Shown here piece by piece: positions 1 through 7,096 of a DNA stretch of 64,000 nt. The position numbers and the translations under genes were made by a program. Origin of the DNA: JAENVU01 sp046598395 (GTDB taxonomy: Bacteria; Actinomycetota; Acidimicrobiia; IMCC26256; JAENVU01). Position 1 is the first letter of the stretch, and the number at the start of each line of letters is the position of its first letter. The stretch lies in assembly GCA_046598395.1 (NCBI GenBank), contig JBKJIQ010000050.1, positions 1-64,000 on the forward strand, in the 5' to 3' direction. The notes under the pieces are model-generated. The model was not told the origin of the DNA and made no database searches. It saw only the letters and a program-made list of their open reading frames with translations.

Positions 1-941
1 CAAGCATGAGCCACCGCCGAAGGTGCAGGTGTGTCGCCGGCGCGATACTCGACGCTGTCGTGGGTGAGTTCCATGAACGCTTCTTCCAGGGATGCTTCCT
101 GCACGCCGAGCGCGTACAGCGCGATCGCGTGAGCGGCGGCGAGGTGACCCACTTCCGGGGCGGTCAGGCCCGAAACGGTGACCGCCTCGGTCGAGTCCGG
201 GTCGGCCTCGCAGGCCCCACCGGCACGGGTCATGAGGTCGGTCAGGCGTGCACGTTCCGGAGTGCGAACGATGACGCGTCCCAGACTGTGCGCACTGATG
301 AAGACCGCCACGTCCGTATCGGCGATGAGGCGGCCGCGTCCGATCACGATCAGGTGATCCGCGGTGAGTGCCATCTCGCTCATGAGATGACTCGAAACGA
401 GGACGGTCCTGCCCTCGGAGGCGAGGCGACGCATGAACGTGCGCACCCACCGGATCCCTTCCGGGTCGAGGCCATTGACCGGTTCGTCGAACAGCAACAC
501 CCCCGGATCGCCGAGCAACGCCGAGGCGACACCGAGGCGTTGGCTCATCCCGAGGCTGAACTTCCCGGCCCGCGTGCGTGCCACGGAACTCAACCCGACT
601 TGGTCGAGGACTTCGTCGACGCGCCGGTCGGGGATGTGGTTACTCTGCGCGAGACATCGAAGGTGATTGCGGGCACTCCGGTCCGGGTGAAACGCGCGGG
701 CGTCGAGCAGTGCCCCCACGTCGTGTAACGGTCGGTGCAGGTCGGCGAAGGACTCTCCGTTGATGGTGACCGTCCCCGAGGTCGGCTGCTCCAACGCCAA
801 GATGAGGCGCATCGTCGTCGACTTCCCCGACCCGTTCGGACCGAGAAACCCGGTGACCTGCCCGGGCCGGACCTCGAAACTCAACCCATCGACAGCGCGG
901 GTTGCGCCGTAGGTCTTCGTGAGGTGCTCAATCCTGATCAT
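1..941 (-). CDS. ABC transporter ATP-binding protein (3' end outside window)
   Basis: ATP-binding subunit of an ABC-2-type exporter; it would power an integral membrane permease whose gene should lie beyond the window edge. Reading leftwards from the ATG at 941, the protein shows Walker A GPNGSGKST at about residues 34-42, the ABC signature FSLGMSQ at 128-134, Walker B VLLFDEP at 148-154 and the switch histidine in a following VSSHLM. The C-terminal part after the ATPase core (from about residue 215) resembles the extension of the CcmA/DrrA-like group. The ATG overlaps the stop of a doubtful upstream reading frame (ATGA at 938-941). The substrate cannot be told. The frame stays open to base 1, so the gene is cut by the window. 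Confidence 0.9.
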   Translation of the reverse strand, partial: MIRIEHLTKTYGATRAVDGLSFEVRPGQVTGFLGPNGSGKSTTMRLILALEQPTSGTVTINGESFADLHRPLHDVGALLDARAFHPDRSARNHLRCLAQSNHIPDRRVDEVLDQVGLSSVARTRAGKFSLGMSQRLGVASALLGDPGVLLFDEPVNGLDPEGIRWVRTFMRRLASEGRTVLVSSHLMSEMALTADHLIVIGRGRLIADTDVAVFISAHSLGRVIVRTPERARLTDLMTRAGGACEADPDSTEAVTVSGLTAPEVGHLAAAHAIALYALGVQEASLEEAFMELTHDSVEYRAGDTPAPSAVAHA

Positions 942-1237
942 GTTGGCCTTATCCAAACTTGTCGCTGCTGAGGGTGGCGGTGACGACTTGGTCCCCACCG
1001 CACGCGTGTTTGCGCAGTCCGAACTGGGCTGGGTCGCCCGCCATGGGTGAAGCAACTGATCACGGTCGCCGCGAGCGAGGATCCGCCCCTCGAACCCGTG
1101 GTGCTCGCTCCCAGTGGCACCGCCCCGGCTGCGACCACCCAACCGGCTGGCCGCCGAAACACCACCATCGCAAAAGCGACCACCAACGAAGGCGTTCGCC
1201 CGACATCACGCAGACGGACCACAAAGCGTCGTGACAT
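938..1237 (-). CDS. possible small protein upstream of the ABC ATPase
   Basis: A 99-codon frame beginning at ATG 1237, ending in an ATGA overlap with the ABC ATPase start. A TAAAAT box sits 7 nt before the ATG, which fits the leaderless pattern seen elsewhere in the window. One hydrophobic stretch is visible near residues 17-42. Against it, the C-terminal half is low-complexity and rich in Arg, His and Gln, and the third codon positions are less G+C-biased than in neighbouring genes. I recognise no family. It may only be a transcribed leader for the ATPase gene. Confidence 0.25.
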   Translation of the reverse strand: MSRRFVVRLRDVGRTPSLVVAFAMVVFRRPAGWVVAAGAVPLGASTTGSRGGSSLAATVISCFTHGGRPSPVRTAQTRVRWGPSRHRHPQQRQVWIRPT

Positions 1238-1244
1238 CCGAGAG

Positions 1245-1250
1245 ATTTTA
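1245..1250 (-). promoter_or_regulatory. candidate -10 box (TAAAAT) for the ABC ATPase transcript
   Basis: TAAAAT on the minus strand, 7 nt before an ATG at 1237 and upstream of the ABC ATPase gene. The rest of 1251-1544 holds nothing I can assign apart from a GCCGCC/GGCGGC hairpin at 1445-1459 without a T-tract. Confidence 0.35.
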
Positions 1251-1532
1251 CGAACTGCACCGACGGCTCCTTCATGGGAAGACATGAACACGTTGTGGAG
1301 ATTCCGTGCTTGAGATGCACCGACCGCGCAAGGACGAAGTCCTGCGCCAACTCTGCGTGTCGGACTCAGGGAGTCGGCAGCGGCTGCTTGCGCTGCGGGC
1401 TTCCACACTGCCGCTTCGCCCAGCCGCGTTTTGCGGGGCTCTGGGCCGCCTCGGGCGGCTCGACCGCCGTTCCGATTCCATAACGCGGGACGCCCTGCAC
1501 GACCTACCGCAGATGCACCGAGCAAGAAGCCG

Positions 1533-1538
1533 TAACCT
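1533..1538 (+). promoter_or_regulatory. -10 box TAACCT, leaderless start
   Basis: TAACCT ends 6 nt before the GTG start at 1545, the spacing expected when transcription begins at or next to the start codon. Confidence 0.5.
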
Positions 1539-1544
1539 CGCTGC

Positions 1545-2108
1545 GTGAACGACCAGCAACGTCAGCGGCGTCACGACGAGCGGTGGCAGGCCGAGATGCG
1601 GGACGGCATGGCCCGAGCGCTCGACGTGATGCACGACATCTCGGATGGCATCCGCCAACTCACCGAGTTGCTTCAAGCGCCGACGCCGACGGAGCAGTCC
1701 CAGGACGTAAGCGAGTCTCTGCTGCTCTCCGTGAAAGGTCTTGCGGCGCTGGTGGGCACGTCGGAGGCGAGCCTCTACTCGCTTCGATCAACCGGCAAGG
1801 GACCGCCGGTGACCCGAGTAGGCAGCCGCGTCTACTTCCAACGAGTGGATGTGGATGCCTGGCTGCGGGAGCAGCGTGAATATCCCGAGACGACGCGTCC
1901 GTGGCGCGATGCGTTCCTGCCCGGTCGGATCGGATTTACTGTCCCGCGCTCCTCGGTACGAGGCCGACACGAATACTGCGCCGGTTCGCACACTGAACCG
2001 CTCGCCGCCTCGAAGTACTCAGGACGGGCGGTCTGCCGATCTTGTCGGGACGACGTGCTCGTGAACCGGGACGGCCTATTGCGCAAGCACGACCCGAAAT
2101 CGTGGTGA
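1545..2108 (+). CDS. helix-turn-helix (excisionase/MerR-like) DNA-binding protein
   Basis: 187-residue protein with an HTH_17/excisionase-type DNA-binding domain at about residues 59-110: an LSVKGLAALVG helix, then a turn, a recognition helix and a VDVDAWL ending typical of integrative-element Xis proteins. The tail contains Cys145, Cys164 and Cys167 (CRSC), a possible small metal site. An N-terminal helix rich in Arg, Gln and Glu may be a dimerising segment. It lies 129 bp before a 3' tRNA-Arg fragment and an integrase remnant, so it is probably the surviving control gene of a decayed integrative element. GTG start chosen because of the -10 box 6 nt upstream. Confidence 0.65.
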   Translation: MNDQQRQRRHDERWQAEMRDGMARALDVMHDISDGIRQLTELLQAPTPTEQSQDVSESLLLSVKGLAALVGTSEASLYSLRSTGKGPPVTRVGSRVYFQRVDVDAWLREQREYPETTRPWRDAFLPGRIGFTVPRSSVRGRHEYCAGSHTEPLAASKYSGRAVCRSCRDDVLVNRDGLLRKHDPKSW

Positions 2109-2236
2109 GTGGTTGACAGCCAAACTGACAGCCAAGGGGCCGAACTGCGCTGGATCGTGCTGGACCTCGGCGGACGGGAGGTACTGCGGACGCGGACTCT
2201 GCGAACTCGGACGAACCACCACGGATGGACCGCTCG

Positions 2237-2281
2237 GGATTACGGATCAGAAGGTTGGGGGTTCGATTCCCTCCGAGCGCA
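2237..2281 (+). repeat. 3' part of tRNA-Arg(ACG): probable attachment-site remnant
   Basis: The segment runs from the anticodon loop (TTACGGA, anticodon ACG) through an intact anticodon 3' arm, variable loop and T-arm (GTTCGATTCC) to the acceptor 3' strand CGAGCGC plus discriminator A. The matching 5' half is absent: the five bases before the loop pair with the 3' arm at only the two loop-proximal positions, and no GCGCTCG acceptor strand lies about 35 nt upstream. This is the form left at one end of an element that integrated into a tRNA 3' end. The intact tRNA gene is not in the window. Confidence 0.7.
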
Positions 2282-2441
2282 CTGAACGTTTTCCCAGGTC
2301 ACGGCGGGTTTCACGCCCGTTGACGACGTGAGCGGGAGGCGTTGGGTGGGCTCAACGGGTCGGATTTGCTCACCAACTTCGTCAGGGCCGCGTCGCGAAA
2401 CCAGGTCCTCGGTACGCATATGCACTCCGAGGAGGCACGTG

Positions 2442-2570
2442 ATGACGGCGATGAGACGAGGTCGGACCTGGTCGTTCGCAGCTTGGGTTCCCGATGGTCC
2501 AGGTCGACGACAGGTCTGGCGCGGCGGGTACCGCACGAAGGCCGAGGCCGCCGCGGGACATGACCTCTGC
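2442..2570 (+). pseudogene. integrase N-terminal (Arm DNA-binding) remnant
   Basis: About 40 codons from ATG 2442 read MRRGRTWSFAAWVPDG followed by a QVWRGGYRTKAEA stretch, the conserved N-terminal Arm-binding domain of actinobacterial tyrosine recombinases. After this the similarity stops; no SAM-like core-binding or catalytic (R-HxxR-Y) domain follows before the oppositely oriented regulator gene ends at 2696. It sits 160 bp past the tRNA-Arg fragment, the usual place for an integrase. The rest of 2109-2695 shows no other gene. Confidence 0.55.
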
Positions 2571-2695
2571 GGCCTGAGGTACGCGAGGAGGTACAGCGCC
2601 TTCGTCGCGCCAGCACCGATCTACCGGCGACGGTCGTACCGGTGCACTACTGGCTCGCAGAGCAGTTCGGCGGGACACAAGTTGCCGGCGCTGGC

Positions 2696-4462
2696 TCAGA
2701 ACAGCGGCGGCGCATCGGTTTCGTTCGTGGAGTCCTTCGCGGGTTGCGAACTCCGGCTTCGACGCTTCTTCGGGAGCTTCGGTCCCGGTCCGTATTCGAC
2801 GGTGGGGCCACGAGCGGCTTCGGATGTCCGGACGATCATCTCCCGGCTTTGGAGGTCAGCAAGGATGTCTCGTGACCGGTAGACGTCGATGTCGAAGAGG
2901 TTTTGCAGGGTGCGGTTGGTGATCTTCCCGTACTCATTGAGGTGAGAGAGGACCTTGCGGTCGATCTCGTCGACGGTCCTACGGTGGTAGCGAACGGCAG
3001 CCCCCAATGACTTGAGGGCGTTGGCGCGAAGGCGGTACTCGCCCTTCCGCCGCGAGCCCGTCACCCGCGTCGGTTCGATCATCGCCGAGCGTTCTTGGGA
3101 GAGTCTCCGCAGGATGCTCTCGGATTCCGCCTCACCCTTCTGCAGCACAGGAGCGATCTGTACCGCTGTAATCGTTCTCTGCTGGCAGAGCGTGAAGAGA
3201 ACAAGCATCGCGTCGGTGTCGTCTCGTTCCTCTGCATCGAGCTCAGCGACGTATCGCACAATCGAGCTTCTCGGCGCGCCGCCGGCGAGCACCACGCGGA
3301 CGTAGTCCACCCCGTCCTCGATCACCGGGGGCTCGTGACCGATCCGAATCATTTCGCGGAACATGCGGTCGACTCCGCGACCTGTCTCTTCGGCGAGGCG
3401 CAGCAGCCGCGCCGCCTTGGCCAGGGTGGGATTTCTTGGACTCGACGCGTGCGTGAGGATGTTTGCTGGGGTCACACTCCCAACAAGTGGGCCGGGAGAG
3501 ATCACGACGAATGACGTGGGCGAGTGTTCGAGATTGACCGGCGTGGAAAGCCGATAGTCCCGATGTAGGAGCGCATTGGATAGCGCCTCGCGTACCGCTG
3601 CTTCGGGGAAGTCGCTGATCTCGAGCTGCTGGCCGTTCGACAGATTCAGTGGAGTGACGTTGCGGCGCGCCCAGATGAGTTCCATCGTCCGGGCGAACGC
3701 CAAGACAAGCGGTTGGTCTAGTCGCTCGACAAGTGAGGCTTCGCCACCTGGAGTGGTGCGGTACTGGTAGACGATTGCTGGGTTCGGTTCGCGAGGCTGG
3801 CAGAGCAGCACTTCACCTGCGCGCAGTAGCCGGCCTTCCTTGTCGACCACGCCGAGCGACCGCAGTAGATCACCATCGGAGAGTGTTGCGAGAGGCTGAC
3901 GGTCGTCGGGAAAGCGTCGTAGCGAGTCGCGAGCCGCGTCCAACGCTCGCGGGGAGATGTCGGTCACGGACCGTTCGGAGGTTTGCGCCGACCAGTCGAC
4001 GCCCCGTCGTTCTTCACCGAGCCGCTTGTGTTCGTGTGGTGTCATCGGGAGGCAGTTGGTGCCGACGCGGTGGCTTGCCTTGCCTTGCTTGTCCGCATGG
4101 ATTTCGAAGCTCTGGAGCACGTCGATCACCATCAGCCGGGTGCCGTATCGCTCGGTGGCACGCGCACCAACCATCAGTGGGGGGTCGATCAGTTCGTAGA
4201 GACGCCGCTGGGTAGTGAGAGGGTCGAGGTCGCAGCCAAGGAAGGCGGCTCTGCCGCTCACGCCATTTGCGATTCCCATCACAATCGTGCCGCCCCTGGT
4301 GTTTGCGAAGCAGACGGCGGCTTCGACGAGGATCTTGATGGCATCGGCCTTGCTGTCGGGTTGACGCTTGAAGTCGAGCTCTTCGGTCTCAAGTGATTTG
4401 GCCGGCGTTCCGTCCTCGATGGCTGTGAGAATGGCGTCGAACTCGGCTTCCGATAGGGGCAT
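2696..4462 (-). CDS. AlbA_2/Schlafen-type ATP-binding transcriptional regulator (RecG-like, COG2865)
   Basis: 588-residue protein. The AlbA_2 domain (about residues 15-150) contains the EELDFKRQ and FANTRGGTIVMGI motifs. The central part has the FPEAAVREALSNALLHRDY and EETGRGVDRM motifs of the RecG-like regulators (HATPase_c_4 region), and the C-terminus has winged-helix-like segments (for example ERSAMIEPTRV). Proteins of this group are usually auto-regulating DNA-binding ATPases, often in accessory regions. The start at 4462 (MPLSEAEF) is preferred over the much longer frame to 4768 because the family begins there and the upstream DNA is an operator-like repeat array. The last codons run over Ser/Arg-rich sequence. 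The physiological signal is unknown. Confidence 0.8.
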   Translation of the reverse strand: MPLSEAEFDAILTAIEDGTPAKSLETEELDFKRQPDSKADAIKILVEAAVCFANTRGGTIVMGIANGVSGRAAFLGCDLDPLTTQRRLYELIDPPLMVGARATERYGTRLMVIDVLQSFEIHADKQGKASHRVGTNCLPMTPHEHKRLGEERRGVDWSAQTSERSVTDISPRALDAARDSLRRFPDDRQPLATLSDGDLLRSLGVVDKEGRLLRAGEVLLCQPREPNPAIVYQYRTTPGGEASLVERLDQPLVLAFARTMELIWARRNVTPLNLSNGQQLEISDFPEAAVREALSNALLHRDYRLSTPVNLEHSPTSFVVISPGPLVGSVTPANILTHASSPRNPTLAKAARLLRLAEETGRGVDRMFREMIRIGHEPPVIEDGVDYVRVVLAGGAPRSSIVRYVAELDAEERDDTDAMLVLFTLCQQRTITAVQIAPVLQKGEAESESILRRLSQERSAMIEPTRVTGSRRKGEYRLRANALKSLGAAVRYHRRTVDEIDRKVLSHLNEYGKITNRTLQNLFDIDVYRSRDILADLQSREMIVRTSEAARGPTVEYGPGPKLPKKRRSRSSQPAKDSTNETDAPPLF

Positions 4463-4467
4463 GACCA

Positions 4468-4518
4468 GAGTTTGGCAGAGTTTGGCGGACTCGACAAGGG
4501 CGCAAGTTCGCCAAACTC
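4468..4518. promoter_or_regulatory. operator-like GAGTTTGGC repeat array
   Basis: GAGTTTGGC occurs at 4468-4476 and 4478-4486, and its inverse GCCAAACTC at 4510-4518. The array starts 6 bp upstream of the ATG of the AlbA_2 regulator and ends 53 bp before the divergent small gene at 4571. Two direct copies plus one inverted copy next to a regulator start suggest autoregulation by that protein (inference). Confidence 0.5.
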
Positions 4519-4558
4519 GGTTGAAGGCGCCCCGTCGGCAGGTGACGCGGACACTCCA

Positions 4559-4564
4559 TAGCCT
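4559..4564 (+). promoter_or_regulatory. -10 box TAGCCT, leaderless start
   Basis: TAGCCT lies 6 nt before the ATG at 4571 and supports that small reading frame as a gene. Confidence 0.45.
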
Positions 4565-4570
4565 GAGCGA

Positions 4571-4774
4571 ATGGATGATCGGACGGCGGATGGAGTGGCT
4601 CTCGTCGCCGCCGTGGTCGAGGCGTACGGCGGCGACGAGGATGACTACTGGGAGCTGATCTTCGAGCTGGAGCACCGATCCGAGGACTACATATTGATGA
4701 TGGCCGTGCGGCTCATGGGTTCCGACGATGCTCACCCGTTCTGCGTTGCTGGTCCACGGCCGGCGCAATGGTAA
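4571..4774 (+). CDS. small acidic hypothetical protein
   Basis: 67-residue protein, rich in Asp and Glu in its first 45 residues (AYGGDEDDYWEL, ELEHRSEDY), divergent from the AlbA_2 regulator and sharing its control region. A TAGCCT box 6 nt upstream supports the start. No family recognised. The acidic, compact character would fit a small interacting protein or a DNA-mimic, but that is speculation. The C-terminal 15 residues look unstructured. Confidence 0.5.
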   Translation: MDDRTADGVALVAAVVEAYGGDEDDYWELIFELEHRSEDYILMMAVRLMGSDDAHPFCVAGPRPAQW

Positions 4775-4804
4775 CGAATCTGTTACCGTAACGGTTCCGT
4801 TACC
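4770..4804. promoter_or_regulatory. GTTAC/GTAAC palindromic repeats
   Basis: GGTAAC at 4770-4775, GTTACCGTAAC at 4782-4792 (a perfect palindrome) and GTTACC at 4799-4804 form alternating inverted repeats of one half-site. They end 12 bp before the ATG (4817) of the broken gene downstream, the position of an operator. The binding protein is unknown. Confidence 0.45.
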
Positions 4805-4816
4805 GAAGGGGTGCCG

Positions 4817-5145
4817 ATGACGTCAACGTGGTGCGTTAGGAGACCAAGCCGGACCGAGCGGACGAGAACCAGGCGCTCATCGAGAAGGTATTCGCAGCAC
4901 TCGCACACGATGGTCCCGCCGGTCTTCGGTACGCGTCGTTCCGTCTCGCCGACGGTGTGAGCTTCGTGCACGTGGCATCGATCGACACCGACGACGGCAC
5001 CAACCCACTCACGGCAACGCCGGCCTTCGCCGAGTTTCTGCAAGGGATTGGCGACCGCGCCCAGACGGGTCCCGACGCGTCCGCGGCAACGGTCGTGGGC
5101 TCTTACCGGTTCTGGCCGACGAACCCCAACTCTGCCGCGACCTGA
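4817..5145 (+). pseudogene. broken antibiotic-biosynthesis-monooxygenase-like small protein
   Basis: From about 4842 one frame encodes TKPDRADENQALIEKVF, then ADGVSFVHVASIDTDDG and SYRFWPTNP, the pattern of small dimeric alpha/beta-barrel (ABM-like) proteins of about 110 residues. The natural ATG at 4817 reads MTST and is then out of frame by one base. In the main frame a TAG replaces the tyrosine-type codon expected before the conserved ETKPDRADEN. The first in-frame start after that is GTG 4957, which would remove nearly half of the protein. So one frameshift plus one nonsense change have disabled the N-terminus, unless both are assembly errors. Confidence 0.6.
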
Positions 5146-5185
5146 ACGCGATCCACGTTCATCTTCAATCCAAAGGAGTAATGAC

Positions 5186-5602
5186 ATGGCTGCAAGCGAA
5201 GGAACCCCAGACCGTCCATGGGTGCTCAACACGCCGAGCGGCGGATCGGAGTACACCGCGTATCGCGACGAGTCGCTCGACCCGCCCGCGCTCGTGGTGC
5301 AGGTGGGCAAGACCCAGCTTCGCTACCACCTGCGGTGTATCGACGATCTGGTGACCATGCTCACCGAACGCGGCGACTGGGTCCCGCTGGGCAACGCCGA
5401 CGAGCAGAAGCCCGCGGCTGAAGGCTCGGTTGAGGCCTGGGGTCGCGCGGAGAACAACCCGGTCGGCGGCTGGTACGGAATCAAGAAGGGACTGCGCGGA
5501 CGGTTCGCCAATTACGTCCCGCCCGTACTGGAACAACTCGGACTCGCCGAGGTAGAGCACAACGCCCGGAGCAACCGCATGCGTGCCATCACGAAACCTT
5601 GA
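5186..5602 (+). CDS. conserved hypothetical protein (possibly DUF6855)
   Basis: 138-residue soluble protein with a clear AAAGGAG ribosome-binding site ending 8 nt before ATG 5186. Conserved-looking stretches include SGGSEYTAYRDE, DDLVTMLTERGDWVPLG, VEAWGRAENNPVGGWYG and KKGLRGRFANYVPP. I associate this pattern with an actinobacterial family of unknown function (DUF6855, from memory). It follows the broken ABM-like gene by 40 bp and precedes an ArsR regulator by 40 bp, so the three could have formed one unit. No catalytic motif is evident. Confidence 0.7.
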   Translation: MAASEGTPDRPWVLNTPSGGSEYTAYRDESLDPPALVVQVGKTQLRYHLRCIDDLVTMLTERGDWVPLGNADEQKPAAEGSVEAWGRAENNPVGGWYGIKKGLRGRFANYVPPVLEQLGLAEVEHNARSNRMRAITKP

Positions 5603-5642
5603 ATACCCGGGGAGAACACCGTGGCGCGAGAAGATCAAACGG

Positions 5643-6017
5643 ATGACCGCGACGGAACCGGCAGGTCACGCGTTCGAGGCGCTCGGCGATCCGAACCGTC
5701 GAGCGATTGTGGAGCTCCTCGGCGGCGGAGGACGATCAGTGCGCGAACTGGCCGACGAACTTCCGATCAGTCGGCCGGCCGTGTCACGTCACCTTCGGTT
5801 GTTGAAGGAGGCGGGTCTCGTGGTGGAAGCGGCGCTCGGCACTCGCCGGATTTATTCGCTGCACGGTGAGGGCATCGCCGCAGTCGAGGCCTACCTGGCC
5901 GAGGTCTGGGGCGACGCGATGACGCGGTTCCGGTTGTTGGCCGAGAACACCGCCCCTCGGGCCACCGCCAAACGAGCGCCGCGCCCCAGCCGCGCCAAGA
6001 AGCCGGACCCAGCATGA
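5643..6017 (+). CDS. ArsR-family winged-helix repressor
   Basis: 124-residue regulator. FEALGDPNRRAIVELL opens a typical ArsR fold, followed by the recognition region ISRPAVSRHLRLLKEAGLV at about residues 45-63 and a wing GTRRIYSL. No metal-binding cysteine pair is present, so it belongs to the group that controls AHSA1/SRPBCC partners rather than a metal sensor. The gene overlaps the SRPBCC gene by 4 bp (ATGA), the usual arrangement. The C-terminus is a basic Ala/Pro/Lys tail. ATG 5643 is chosen because the family starts there. Confidence 0.85.
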   Translation: MTATEPAGHAFEALGDPNRRAIVELLGGGGRSVRELADELPISRPAVSRHLRLLKEAGLVVEAALGTRRIYSLHGEGIAAVEAYLAEVWGDAMTRFRLLAENTAPRATAKRAPRPSRAKKPDPA

Positions 6018-6246
6018 TCGAGCCGTTGCGGCTGAGCTACGAGATCCGGTGTGCACCTGAGCACGCCTTCGAAGTGTGGACGACCCGGCTCTCGGACTGG
6101 TGGCCCGCGGGCCATTCCGCATCGGGGGACCCCAAGGCGGTTGCCGTGATCGAGGCGCGCCTCGGTGGTCGGATCTTCGAGCGGACACCCGATGGTCGCG
6201 AGATCGACTGGGGCCAGATCACACGCTGGGAGCCGCCGCGGAAGCC
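6014..6246 (+). pseudogene. truncated AHSA1/SRPBCC-domain protein
   Basis: About 77 codons from ATG 6014 match the N-terminal half of an SRPBCC (AHSA1-type) domain: IRCAPEHAFEVWTTRLSDWWP, then ARLGGRIFERTPDG and IDWGQITRWEPPRK. The family then needs a further 70-80 residues, but here the frame runs into DNA antisense to the convergent phosphoesterase gene. The 3' half has therefore been lost, with the junction near 6246-6277. Translation would continue to 6493 with unrelated residues. It is translationally coupled to the ArsR gene. Confidence 0.7.
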
Positions 6247-6277
6247 GCGTGACGCGCGCGTCGCAACGATCTCGTGG

Positions 6278-7063
6278 CTAGGCCGGCACCCGCAGCGAGG
6301 TGACGGACCACTCGCCCGCGTTGCAGTCGAGCAGCGCGACGTTGCCCGCGGTGCCGTCGCAATCGAGGCCGACCACGTCGACCGGTCCCCACGTTGTGTC
6401 GACCACGGTGGTGTAGGCGGAGTGGTAGTGCCCGTGCACTACGAGCGCGGGCGTGACGCCGTGGAAGATGCGTGCCAGTTGCGCGCGGTGTGAAGCGCAG
6501 GATGCGAGTTCGGCCGCGAGCCGCGGTGGGAGATCACCGTCGGAGATGATGTTGGGAATCTTCCATCCCGCGGGCGCGTCGTGCGAGATGAGAATGTCAG
6601 CGGCGCCGCCGGCCGCGCACCGGGCGACGTCGGCGTCGGAAATCCGTTCCGCTTCGAACCATGATCGGCCGGGGTTGCGCAGCTGGCGATCAATGGAGTG
6701 AGCGCCACCGCATACCGCCACGGTCACGCCGTCGAGGGTGAACCTCGCACCACGCGGGAGATACGTGAGATTCCCACCGAGCTCGAAACCCGACACCAGA
6801 TCGTCGGAGGCGAGCCGACCCGTTGCTGCAACGAGCGCGGCCAGCTGGTCGTGCTGTTCGTGGTTTCCATCGATCCACCACAAGGGCACGGGCGACCGCC
6901 GCGCCGCCTCGAGGAAGGCATCGCCGCCAGCGTTTCCTGGCCACCACCCGAAGTCGCCGACCTGCACGATGAGATCGACACCCCCGCGGATCGCCGTGGG
7001 AAAGACGGTTCCTTGCAGCCACCGTTGGTTGCCGTGGATATCACCAACGAGCAGGATGCGCAT
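6278..7063 (-). CDS. calcineurin-like metallophosphoesterase
   Basis: 261-residue hydrolase with the full metallophosphoesterase motif set: GDIHGN at the N-terminus, VGDFGWW, DGNHE, ISHDAP and HGHYHSAY. These place the two metal ions of the active site, so it should act on a phosphoester (nucleotide, phosphoprotein or phospholipid; not predictable). No signal peptide, so cytoplasmic. I use ATG 7063, with TAGAGT 7 nt upstream; an alternative GTG lies 6 bp earlier. Convergent with the truncated SRPBCC gene, whose missing half may have been deleted up to this gene's 3' end. Confidence 0.88.
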   Translation of the reverse strand: MRILLVGDIHGNQRWLQGTVFPTAIRGGVDLIVQVGDFGWWPGNAGGDAFLEAARRSPVPLWWIDGNHEQHDQLAALVAATGRLASDDLVSGFELGGNLTYLPRGARFTLDGVTVAVCGGAHSIDRQLRNPGRSWFEAERISDADVARCAAGGAADILISHDAPAGWKIPNIISDGDLPPRLAAELASCASHRAQLARIFHGVTPALVVHGHYHSAYTTVVDTTWGPVDVVGLDCDGTAGNVALLDCNAGEWSVTSLRVPA

Positions 7064-7070
7064 CGCCACG

Positions 7071-7076
7071 ACTCTA
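7071..7076 (-). promoter_or_regulatory. -10 box TAGAGT, leaderless start
   Basis: TAGAGT on the minus strand, 7 nt before ATG 7063 of the phosphoesterase. Confidence 0.5.
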
Positions 7077-7096
7077 GGGACACTGGCGGCTGGGTC

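Noticed and set aside
2113..2331. 72-codon plus-strand frame containing DQKVGGSIPSERT
   Set aside because: This text is the translation of a tRNA T-arm and acceptor end, not a protein.
4463..4768. 102-residue N-terminal extension of the AlbA_2 regulator
   Set aside because: It covers the operator array and the divergent small gene, and homologous proteins begin at the AEF region near 4462.
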